Assembly (NCBI GenBank): GCA_014695175.1
Contig: JACJNV010000372.1
Location: forward strand, 1-45,846
Source of the DNA: Microcoleus sp. FACHB-DQ6
GTDB taxonomy: Bacteria > Cyanobacteriota > Cyanobacteriia > Cyanobacteriales > Microcoleaceae
Length of the DNA stretch: 45,846 bases
Reading direction: 5' to 3'
Positions within the stretch are counted from its first letter, which is position 1; the number at the start of each line of letters is the position of its first letter. This document shows positions 7,186 to 16,100 of this stretch, piece by piece. Both the position numbers and the translations under genes were made by a program. The notes beneath the pieces were generated by a model that ran no database searches, was not told the DNA's origin, and was given only the letters and a program-made list of their open reading frames with translations.

Positions 7186-10100
7186 TTGAATTTAACAGGC
7201 GGTAGGCCAAAAATATTCACCTCAAACACAAGAGCAGGGTATTCACAAGTGGGAAATCAAAAATTAGGAAATAAAGCGATAGAATGCCTGAATGTTGCGG
7301 AGGCACTGCACCAAATGGAAGCAAAATATTATAGTATGTTTGAAAATGCTGTGTCGGGTATTTTTCAAACAACCCAATCCGGTCGCTACATCAGCGCTAA
7401 CCCAGCTTTGGCTCGCATCTACGGATATAATTCCGCCGCAGAATTGATGAGCTGTCTGACTGATATCAGCGATCAGCTTTACGTCAATCCCGATCGGCGC
7501 GATCAGTTTGTTTCTGCTTTGCAAGAACAGGGTATGGTATCGGATTTTGAGTCGCAGATTTATCGCCGAGACGGAACAATAATTTGGATCGCTGAGAATG
7601 CGCGGGCTGTCTGCGATGAAGCGGGTAAATTGCTCTACTACGAAGGTTTTGTAGAAGATATCACCCAGCGCAAGCAAGCAGAATCTGCACTTCGAGAAAG
7701 CGAAGAACGCCTGCGCTTAATAATTGAAGGCGTTAAGGATTATGCTATATTTATGTTAGATACTGATGGGTATGTAGCTAGCTGGAATTCTGGTGCAGAA
7801 CGCATTTTGGGATACAGAGCTCATGAGATAGTCGGCAATAATTCGGAGTGTTTTTTCACTAAAGAAGATCTTGAAATCGGCAAGCACAACGAAAAACTAA
7901 TCCGGGCCGTGGCAGAAGGTCGATACGAAAATGAAGGCTGGCGCCTTCGCAAAGACGGATCGCGATTTTGGGCGAATATTATTGTTACTCCTTTGCGCGA
8001 TGAAAGGGGAAAGTTGCAGGGCTTTTCTCAAGTAATGCAGGATATTACTGAGCAAAAGCGGGCGGCTGAGGAAAAGATGCAGTTGATTGCTTCTTTGCAG
8101 GCGTCGGAAAAAAAGTTTCGCACTTTGTACGAATCGACGACTGATGCGGTAATGCTGCTAGACGAAGAGGGTTTTTTGGATTGCAATCCGGCTACTTTAA
8201 AGTTATTTGGATGCAGCACTGAATCGGAGTTTTGCGGCAAGCATCCTTCCGAGTTCAGCCCTCCGTTGCAACCGGACGGACAAGATTCTCTGAGTCTTTA
8301 TCAAGAGCGAGTTAATACGGCTGTGCGATCGGGAAATTGCCGTTTTGACTGGCGGCACTGCCGTTTGGACGGTTCTGAGTTTCCGGCGGAAGTGCTGCTA
8401 ACTTCTATGGATATTGGCGGCAAAATGGGGCTGCAAGGCGTGGTGCGCGATATCACTTATCGGGTGCAGGCTGAGGAGGCCCTGAAGCAGGCTAACGAGG
8501 TATTGGAATGCCGGGTTAAAGAGCGGACGAGTCAGTTGGAAGAGGCTATTAAAAAGTTGAGATTGTCGGAAGAAAAGTTTTCTAAGGCTTTTCGCTCAAG
8601 TCCAGATCCGATGATTATTACTACTTTTGCAGAGGGTCGTTTTATTGAAGTTAATGATAGTTTTTTGTCGATGACTGGTTACGCTTTAGAAGAAACGAAT
8701 TGCAATACAGTACCGGGGTTAAATATTTGGGTAAGGCCTCAAGACAGACTTAATTTTAGGCAACGTTTGCACGAACAAGGTGTGGTTCGCAATCAGGAAT
8801 GCGAGTTTCGCATGAAGTCGGGATCGGTGGTGGTGTGTTTGCTGTCAGCAGAGTTGATTAATTTGGACGGCGAACTCTGTATGCTGGCGGTGATGACGGA
8901 TATTACCGATCGCAAACACGCCGAAGAAGCCCTACGGGAAAGCCAGCGGGCCTTGGCGACGCTGATGAGCAATTTGCCGGGAATGGCCTACCGTTTTCGC
9001 AACGATGCCGATCGCAGTATGGAGTTTGTCAGCGAAGGTTGCTATCAGTTAGCCGGCTATTCTCCTGAAGAATTTATCGGCACTCGGGAAGTTTCTATAT
9101 CGGAATTGACTCACCCGGACGATCGCGAGAATTTGTGGAATGCCGTGCAAGTTGCCTTGCAAGAAAATCGACCCTATCAGCTAAATTACCGAATTACTTC
9201 TAAAAACGGCGAATTAAAATGGGTTTGGGAGCAAGGTTTGGGAGTGTTTTCCGAGTCCGGAGAATTGATAGCTTTGGAAGGGTTAATTACTGATATTTCC
9301 GAGCAGAAACGCAGTGAAGAAGCTTTGCGGCGATCGCAAACAGAGTTAACCCAACAAAAAATTCAGCTCGAAAATACTTTGCACGAGTTGCAGCAAACTC
9401 AAGCCTTATTAATTCATACTGAAAAAATGTCTACTCTCGGTCAAATGGTAGCTGGTGTTGCTCACGAAATTAACAATCCCGTTAGCAGCGTCTGCGGCAA
9501 TCTCGTTCACGTCGGCCACTACACGGAAGATTTGCTGACTTTGCTCGATATGTACCAGCAGCACTGCCCGCAGCCGCCGGCCGCAATTCAAGATAAAATT
9601 AAGGATATCGAGCTAGAGTTTCTGCTAGAAGATTTGCCGAAAGCGATGTCTTCGATGCAGGTTGGGGCCGATCGCATTCGGGAAATCGTGCGATCTCTCA
9701 GAAATTTCTCCCGCAAAGACGATTCTCAAATGAGCAAAGTTAACCTGCACGAAGGGATTGAAGGAACGTTGCTAATTCTGCAAAGCCGCCTGAAAGCCAG
9801 AGGCAACTATCCCGAAATTGCGGTCATTAAGGACTATGGAAATTTGCCTTTGGTGGAGTGTTATGCCGGCAAAATCAATCAGGTATTTATGAATTTGATC
9901 GGAAATGCGATCGACGCGATCGAGGAATACAACGAAGGGCATTCAGTTGGCGAAGTCAAAGCTAACCGCAGCAAGATTAAAATTAGGACAGAAGTCCAAA
10001 ACTCCAATGCTGTAATTAGGATTTCTGACAACGGCCCCGGTATGCCCGAAGAAGTTTCCCAGCAGTTATTCGAGGCTTTTTTTACCACCAAACCCGCCGA

Positions 10101-10242
10101 CAAAGGCACCGGTTTAGGCCTGTCAATTTCCTACAAAGTTGTCCAAGAACACGGTGGCAAACTTAGCTGCGTGTCTGCACTCGGCCATGGAGCAGAGTTT
10201 ATCATAGAATTGCCGATCGAACAACCGATCGAACAATCCTAA
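7186..10242 (+). CDS. Multi-PAS sensor histidine kinase
   Basis: A 1018-residue soluble sensor kinase with no membrane segment or signal peptide. Five PAS/PAC units follow one another at about residues 48-165, 175-290, 312-435, 465-585 and 597-715; most end in the typical DIT-x-(R/Q)K-x-AE linker. A coiled coil leads into the dimerisation domain with phospho-acceptor His760 in AGVAHEINNPVSSV, then the ATP-binding domain (NLIGNAIDAI, DNGPGMPEE, GTGLGLSIS). The lack of an attached receiver means it needs a separate response regulator; the nearest candidates are the two receivers encoded convergently downstream. The start is uncertain: TTG 7186 is the earliest start codon in frame, but no Shine-Dalgarno lies near it, and an ATG at 7315 (MEAKYY) would still keep all five PAS domains. 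PAS ligands cannot be predicted from the sequence. Confidence 0.9.
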   Translation: MNLTGGRPKIFTSNTRAGYSQVGNQKLGNKAIECLNVAEALHQMEAKYYSMFENAVSGIFQTTQSGRYISANPALARIYGYNSAAELMSCLTDISDQLYVNPDRRDQFVSALQEQGMVSDFESQIYRRDGTIIWIAENARAVCDEAGKLLYYEGFVEDITQRKQAESALRESEERLRLIIEGVKDYAIFMLDTDGYVASWNSGAERILGYRAHEIVGNNSECFFTKEDLEIGKHNEKLIRAVAEGRYENEGWRLRKDGSRFWANIIVTPLRDERGKLQGFSQVMQDITEQKRAAEEKMQLIASLQASEKKFRTLYESTTDAVMLLDEEGFLDCNPATLKLFGCSTESEFCGKHPSEFSPPLQPDGQDSLSLYQERVNTAVRSGNCRFDWRHCRLDGSEFPAEVLLTSMDIGGKMGLQGVVRDITYRVQAEEALKQANEVLECRVKERTSQLEEAIKKLRLSEEKFSKAFRSSPDPMIITTFAEGRFIEVNDSFLSMTGYALEETNCNTVPGLNIWVRPQDRLNFRQRLHEQGVVRNQECEFRMKSGSVVVCLLSAELINLDGELCMLAVMTDITDRKHAEEALRESQRALATLMSNLPGMAYRFRNDADRSMEFVSEGCYQLAGYSPEEFIGTREVSISELTHPDDRENLWNAVQVALQENRPYQLNYRITSKNGELKWVWEQGLGVFSESGELIALEGLITDISEQKRSEEALRRSQTELTQQKIQLENTLHELQQTQALLIHTEKMSTLGQMVAGVAHEINNPVSSVCGNLVHVGHYTEDLLTLLDMYQQHCPQPPAAIQDKIKDIELEFLLEDLPKAMSSMQVGADRIREIVRSLRNFSRKDDSQMSKVNLHEGIEGTLLILQSRLKARGNYPEIAVIKDYGNLPLVECYAGKINQVFMNLIGNAIDAIEEYNEGHSVGEVKANRSKIKIRTEVQNSNAVIRISDNGPGMPEEVSQQLFEAFFTTKPADKGTGLGLSISYKVVQEHGGKLSCVSALGHGAEFIIELPIEQPIEQS

Positions 10243-10266
10243 AATGCGATCGGGGCGATCGCATTT
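10242..10266. terminator. Perfect 11-bp hairpin after the PAS kinase
   Basis: AAATGCGATCG, a GGG loop and CGATCGCATTT form a perfect stem starting at the kinase stop codon. It includes a GCGATCGC octamer. It lacks a run of T, so a terminator role between the convergent genes is only plausible; it could be a HIP1-derived palindrome. Confidence 0.4.
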
Positions 10267-10282
10267 CCGATAACGAGTCGCG

Positions 10283-10471
10283 GTTTGTAGTGAGGACTAA
10301 AGTTCTCATAAAACTCGATCGGACTAAAGCGGTAAGGTGCGGTGTGCATGGAGCCCTACATATAGAAATTTTGCATAAGTTCTGTATTGCTCAAACCCTG
10401 GCTTTTATTGCTTCTTGCTGCCATCAGTTACATCCGTCAAGCGAAGCCGTTGCCGAACTTCCTTCTTCCTT
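10283..10471. repeat. Repeat-rich gap between convergent genes
   Basis: TTTGTAGTGAGGACTAAAG (from 10286) belongs to a dispersed GTAGT-GAGGACT family also seen near 27765 and 37861-37925. At 10447-10471, touching the stop codon of the cyclase gene, lies a 25-bp stretch identical to 24260-24284 inside the radical SAM gene. No gene is apparent between 10243 and 10469. Confidence 0.65.
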
Positions 10472-12239
10472 AATTACACCTTTCCAAATAAATTCGAGCC
10501 ACATTATCCCCCGGATTTTGGCGCAAACAATCCGCAAAAAGTGCCGAAGCTTCCCTAAAACTGTTCATATTGTACAAAGACAAAGCCTCAATAAACACTT
10601 GCAAAGTCGCTAACTTCCCCGCTTTAACTTCCGGCAAATCCGCATCAAAAACTTCATAAACAGTCACCCATTCAGACTTACCCTTAACCTGAACTTTATC
10701 AATTACCCGAATTGCATAATCACCCGGATTTCTCAAGCGATCGAAAGTCTGCTGAGTAATTAACAGCGACACCCCGTAATTCTTCGTCAAACTTTCAATC
10801 CGAGAAGCCAAATTAACCGCATCGCTAATCACAGTACCGTCCATCCGGTTTTTGCCGCCCACTATACCCAGAATCAAAGAACCCGTATTGATTCCCACCC
10901 CAATCTCAACTGGCACATAACCCACAGAAGCGCGATCTCGATTGTATTCAGCAAGAGTATGCAGCATGGCAATTCCCGCTTTCACAGCATCATCCGCCCC
11001 CTCGCTAAACAAAGCCATAATTGCATCGCCAATATATTTATCAATAAACCCCTGGTTTTCCACAATCAGCGGTTCCATTCGACTCAGATAAGAATTTATA
11101 AATTTGAAATTTTCTGTCGGTGTCATTTGTTCCGAGAGAGTAGTGAAATCGCGGATGTCAGAAAACAAAACCGACATTTCCAACTCCACCGCTTCTCCCA
11201 ATTTAATATCAACAATACTGTCACATCCCAAAAAAGCTAACAACTCTTTGGGTACAAAGCGACTTGTGGCCTCCGCAATTTCTAATTCTGCATCCAGTGA
11301 AAGTTCCAAATTGCAATTGACCTCAAAGAGATCCTCGATGAACTTTTGGCGTTCTGCCTCAGCTTCTTGGCGTTCCGTGATATCTTGAAGAGTGGTGATA
11401 GCATAAACAATATTTCCTTGTTGATCGTAGATTGGAGTAGCGAAGATTTCTAGGGGAATAATCTTGTCGCCTTGATGAACTTCGGCATCGTCAGCCGTAG
11501 CACTTTCCCCCTTCAACGCGCGCACGCTGGGTAAATTCTCCGTAGGATAATTTTGATTTGTGCCTGCTTGATAGAGTTGATAAACCTCTGACAATTGCTT
11601 GGAACTCGTATCCGGCACAACTCCTTTACCAAATATCTCTTTTGCTTTCCGATTGATGTAGTAAGGTTTGCCGTCCGCATCCAGCACACCCACACCAATC
11701 GGCATTGCTTCCAAAAACTGTGTCAAGCGATTTTCGTTTTCGTGGAGTTTAGCAATCAGTACCGCTTGCTCGCAGTTGAACTCTACCAACTCCTGATTCA
11801 TTTGCTGGAGTTGGACATTTTGTTGTGCCAGTTGTTTATCTTGAAGATAACTATTTAGCGCTTCTCTAACCGTCAATTTCAAATCTTCAGCTTGCCAAGG
11901 TTTGGTAATATAACGATATAGGTTTGCAGAGTTGATAGCATTGGTTATCGCCTCAATATCTGCTTGCCCCGTCAGCATAATTTTTATAGTTTTAGGCGAA
12001 ATTATATGAGCCTGTTTCAACAGCTCGTCTCCCTTCATGTCAGGCATAATGTGGTCGGAAATAATTAAAGGAATTTCCTCCCCATCCTCTAGCAATTCTT
12101 CAATTAACTCTAAGGCCTCTTGCCCACCTTCAGCAATTTCGATTATATAATCATTGCCAACAGCCTCTTGCAGTTCTGCTTTGAGGCTCCTGAGTACAGT
12201 TTTCTCATCATCGACACAGATAATTACCTGTTGACTCAT
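10470..12239 (-). CDS. Response regulator with PAS and class III adenylate/guanylate cyclase domains
   Basis: A 589-residue protein. Residues 1-125 are a receiver with acidic pocket VDDE, phospho-acceptor Asp62 (ISDHIMPDMKGDEL), the Thr of MLTGQAD and Lys in TKPW. A coiled segment (QQNVQLQQMNQELVEF) leads to a PAS domain (about 170-295, ending TTLQDITERQEAE). The C-terminal class III cyclase domain (about 355-535) keeps both metal-binding Asp residues (LFSDIRDFT and YIGDAIMALF), the Lys of DKYIGD, Thr of GTVISD, and the transition-state Asn/Arg pair of VNLASRIE, so it should be catalytic, more likely for cAMP. A TPR-like tail follows. Its start overlaps the stop of the upstream receiver gene by 4 bp, indicating translational coupling. 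Phosphorylation of the receiver probably controls nucleotide output. Confidence 0.93.
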   Translation of the reverse strand: MSQQVIICVDDEKTVLRSLKAELQEAVGNDYIIEIAEGGQEALELIEELLEDGEEIPLIISDHIMPDMKGDELLKQAHIISPKTIKIMLTGQADIEAITNAINSANLYRYITKPWQAEDLKLTVREALNSYLQDKQLAQQNVQLQQMNQELVEFNCEQAVLIAKLHENENRLTQFLEAMPIGVGVLDADGKPYYINRKAKEIFGKGVVPDTSSKQLSEVYQLYQAGTNQNYPTENLPSVRALKGESATADDAEVHQGDKIIPLEIFATPIYDQQGNIVYAITTLQDITERQEAEAERQKFIEDLFEVNCNLELSLDAELEIAEATSRFVPKELLAFLGCDSIVDIKLGEAVELEMSVLFSDIRDFTTLSEQMTPTENFKFINSYLSRMEPLIVENQGFIDKYIGDAIMALFSEGADDAVKAGIAMLHTLAEYNRDRASVGYVPVEIGVGINTGSLILGIVGGKNRMDGTVISDAVNLASRIESLTKNYGVSLLITQQTFDRLRNPGDYAIRVIDKVQVKGKSEWVTVYEVFDADLPEVKAGKLATLQVFIEALSLYNMNSFREASALFADCLRQNPGDNVARIYLERCN

Positions 12240-12631
12240 AGTTTAGATAAACCAGATTTAATAGTTTCCAGCAACTCGGATTCTAACCAAGGTTTAGATA
12301 AGCAAGAATGGAGGTTAGCCTGTTTTTTCGCTCGGTCAATTGCTACTTCATCGGCTTGACCTGTCAGCATAATTTTTATAACATGGGGGTAGTTTTTGTG
12401 AATGCGAATCAGCAACTCATCTCCCTTAATACCGGGCATTAACCAATCACAAATAATCAGAATAAGGGTAATTTTTTCGTCATAGAGTTCGCTGATTACC
12501 TCTAAAGCCTCCTCAGCATCTTCTGCTCCTTCGTAGGTGTAGGCATTCCCAAATTCTGCTGCTAGCTGCGTCCTGAGACTGTCTAATACCATTCTCTCAT
12601 CGTCAACGCACAAAATAACTGGTTTCGACAT
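12236..12631 (-). CDS. Stand-alone response regulator receiver
   Basis: The 131 residues form one receiver domain with no output domain. The acidic pair is in CVDDE, the phospho-acceptor is Asp62 (ICDWLMPGIKGDEL), and Thr and Lys are in MLTGQAD and SKPW. It closely resembles the receiver of the downstream cyclase (shared CVDDE, KGDELL, IKIMLTGQADEVAI-like segment), suggesting that one arose by duplication. AAGGAG lies about 10 nt before the ATG. The 4-bp ATGA overlap with the cyclase gene makes an operon almost certain. It may act as a phosphate carrier or sink between a kinase and the cyclase. Confidence 0.93.
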   Translation of the reverse strand: MSKPVILCVDDERMVLDSLRTQLAAEFGNAYTYEGAEDAEEALEVISELYDEKITLILIICDWLMPGIKGDELLIRIHKNYPHVIKIMLTGQADEVAIDRAKKQANLHSCLSKPWLESELLETIKSGLSKL

Positions 12632-13136
12632 CTATTTTTTCTCCTTTTTAATTGTTATTAGTAGCAAAAGTAGTCAAAGTAGTAAAGTATATTAGTAGAC
12701 CCCATCTTATCTGAAGATGTCAGTCGATTTTAATTTGAGATTTGAGACTTCGGCGTGAGCGCTCAGTCGAAGGATTTTAGATTGACTCCACAGATGAATC
12801 TGGGAGCTTGAACAAGGGTCTAAAATTTTTGCCTCTCCACGAATCCTGTCGGGGCTTGTATCCGTTTTTGGGCGGGGTCACAAGTCAACGGATAGCCCCA
12901 TCCTCTCCCCCTCCCCCCAGTCGCCGAAACTAAGAAACTTATATGGGTAGTAGCTTAGCTGAGCATAGCCCATCGTACTGCTGTTTTACATCCGTTTCCG
13001 GTTCGATCGGAGTTATGGGCCTCAAAACGCTTTAATTTTTGAAATCCTATCAATGGGGTAGATTGCAGCTTAGGCGGAACCAAGCAAAATCCGACCGGCT
13101 TACTACCTTATATAGTTTGCGAGTTCCTTGACCTGC
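12632..13136. other. Intergenic region with one 140-bp-family repeat
   Basis: The gap separates two co-directional signalling genes. A copy of the dispersed repeat lies at about 12719-12880 (CAGTCGATTTTA, GACTCCACAGATGAATCTGG, GTCTAAAATTTTTG, CCTGTCGGGGCTT, CGTTTTTGGGCGGGTCA-like). The rest has no coding frame. The promoter of the receiver-cyclase pair is probably here, but I cannot place it. Confidence 0.65.
12719..12880 (+). repeat. Dispersed repeat copy (140-bp family)
   Basis: It shares the order of motifs with the triple array at 22358-22784: CAGTCGATTTTA, GATTTTAGATTGACTCCACA, GATGAATCTGGGAG, GTCTAAAATTTTT, TCTCCACGAA, GTCGGGGCTT, and a GGG-TCA end. It also has an extra CGGCGTGAGCGCTCAGTCGA insert. 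Confidence 0.8.
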
Positions 13137-16100
13137 TTATACACCGCTCATTGGCAGGAAAACATTAAATGTAGTTTTGCCCGGAATTGATTCTACTTCA
13201 ATTTTTCCCTGATGTTTCTCAACAATCTTCTTGACAATATCTAGTCCCAATCCGCTGCCTTCTCCTGCCAATTTAGTAGTAAAAAACGGGTCAAATATTT
13301 TCGCTTTTATCTCTTCTGGTATCCCGTGACCGCTGTCGCTAATGCTAATCTTAGCCTGGTCATCTTCAGTCGTTAACTCAATTGTTAGCGTGCCTCGATA
13401 ATCCATTGCTTGCAAAGCATTGTGAATTAAATTCGTCCAAACTTGATTAAGTTCGTCTGGATAGCACAGTATCGGCGGGATTTCGGCATAGTTTTTGATG
13501 ACCTCCACTCCCTGTTTGAGGAGATTTTGATACAGGGTTAAGATTGTTTCAATACCTCCTGTAATACTGGCTGCTGTTTTTTCGCCCGACTGTTCGTAGC
13601 GGGCATAAGTTTTTAAGGCAAAAACTACTTTGGATGCTCTGTCTGTGGCTGTGTTGATAGTAGCGATGCCTCTTTTTAATTCGGAAAGTTTGTAGGCGAT
13701 TTCTAAGAGATGTAAACTATCGGATCTTTGCAACAACGGGACAAAGGCATCTATTTCATTATAAACCCCCATGATCACTAGGCGATCGGCTACGGTATCG
13801 GCACTATCAATCTCTAATTCTTCCAGTTGGGTTCTCAAAGCTCTCTTTAATTTGCGTTCTTCTTTTGTTGATAAGCTTGCTTCTTGTTGGAGGGAACGCT
13901 GAAGTAAACTCAAGAAATTCTGTGCTTCTGGTGGGGAGAGAGATTGAAAAAGTGCGGGCAACTGTTCTAAAGTTTGATTCAAGAACTTAGAAACATTTCC
14001 TGCCGAGGAGCGAATTGCACCCAGCGGAGTGTTAACTTCGTGGGCCACTCCGGCCACAAGTTGTCCTAAAGCTGCCATTTTTTCTGATTGAATCAATCCT
14101 TCTTGTGTGGCTTTGAGATTGCTTAAAACTTGTGATAATTCTTGAGTGCGTTCTTCTACTTTTGCTTCTAAGTTGGTATAGAGTTGGGCATTTTCGATCG
14201 AGATGGCAGCTTGCGAGGACAAGACTTTTAACAGGGCTACTCTGTCGGGAGTAAATGCACCTGTTACCAGGTTATTTTCTAAGTAAATTATTGAAATAAG
14301 CTGATTCTGTTTGAGCAGAGGAACGCAGAGAATTGATTTAGTTTTATGTGCCTTTATATAAGTGTCATTAGTAAATTTACCTTCACGACTAGCATCATTT
14401 AAAACAACATCTTTGTGAGTCCGACTTACATAATTAATCACTGATAGTGACAGTAAGTTACTGCTTTCCAATGGGATTGACTGCAATAAATTGATGCTGT
14501 CGCAATCAACTGCACCCGATGCTTCAATCAGTAGTTTACCATGAGATTCCAACAACAAGTAGCCCACCTGTGCGCCAGCATTCTCAATCATAATTTTCAT
14601 CAAGTTTCGGAGTAATTTCTCTAGCACAATTTCACCAGCAATGGCTTGAGAAGCTTTGATAACTGTCGCTAAATCTAAAGCTGTACCCGCTCCTGTAGTA
14701 GTGTGAGAAGTGGCGATGCTCGTGCCAGTGTTTTTACCAATATTCCCTGCAGATTTAGCCTGTAATTGTGGATATCTTGCTTCTAAATCCTCAACTTTTG
14801 CCCTAGCTTGCCAGCGAGTATAGCCGTAGTGTGCTCCTTTGAGATAGGTTTGGGCAATCTCCTCCATACCGCTTGCGAGATAAAATTCTGCTGCTAGCTC
14901 ATAGGCTAAAGCTTCATATTGAATATATCCGCTGTCTCTTGCTCCTTTAATCGCTCGGTCGTAAAGTTTTGCTGCTTGCCAATTATCTCCCAATACTCGC
15001 GCTGTTTCTGCTTCTACTAGGTCGTATTTATGCTGGAAATTGAACGGGGCAAGCTCTGCCCATTGCTTCATTTGCTCCTGGTTTAATTCGACTCGCTCCA
15101 AGTTTTCCATGAATTGGGGAGAATACTGAGCGAGCAGGGCAAGAGAATAGTAGAAGTTATGCAGAGCAACATACATAAATCCCATGAGAGAATCTATGTA
15201 TTCTGCGGCTGCGATCGCATTTTTTACGGCCCCGGCAGAGTCTTTGAATAAGTAAGAAAGATTTAGTTTGGCGAGGTAAACCAGACAAAGCAAAGTGCGG
15301 TTATTCGTGGCTAGCAAACGGGGAATTATTTCCTCCTCGTTAAAGCTTTCGCCGAGCAAACGAGATGGGGTGGCAGTTGTTTCCAAAAGATTTAAGGTAA
15401 CTTGCCGCCAGATATTAGTCTGGTAGAGAGCATATTCCTGTTTAAGCTTCCATAATTGTTCGCAGGCTTGCTGCATTTTTGAGGCGACAGATTCTAGTCC
15501 TTCCCCCGTCAAAAATAGGGTGATACAATAAGCTTTAATACAATAACAGGCGTACTCATTGTCTCCTGTGTCCAGTCCGCTTTTACTTCCCTCTAGGAGC
15601 AGAGAAAGACTGCTTTTTTCGGGGTCTTTCCAGTGTTTAACGAAAGAACAAAATAAGTTATAAACTTTCGCTTTTAGTTCTGTAGCATGATATATGTTTA
15701 CTAGCTTCAGTGCCAATTTTCCGGCGTGATATCCAGTTTCTATGTTGCCTTTTCCCGAACAGATAACAGCATACCCAACATAAGCATAAGCAGCCAAGGC
15801 TGAATAGCCTTTTTGAATAGTCAGGTTAACCATTGTCAACATAATTAACACTAAAACTCCGGGTTTCGCAAATAAAGCTGAGGGAGAAATAGACATTAAA
15901 ATCCGCATGGCTGCTAGTTGAGCAGCGTCAGTCATTTGCGGGAAGCTTTCTAAGTCCATCAGTGTTGGCAGCTTTACGTTACTATCTTCCGCTGTAGACA
16001 GAGAAATTTCCAGTAATTTTAATGCTTCTAAACCCGTTTCTATTGCTTTAAGTGGCTGATTTTGAGCGGTAGAAATTTGCACTTTAAGTTCGTAAGCTTT

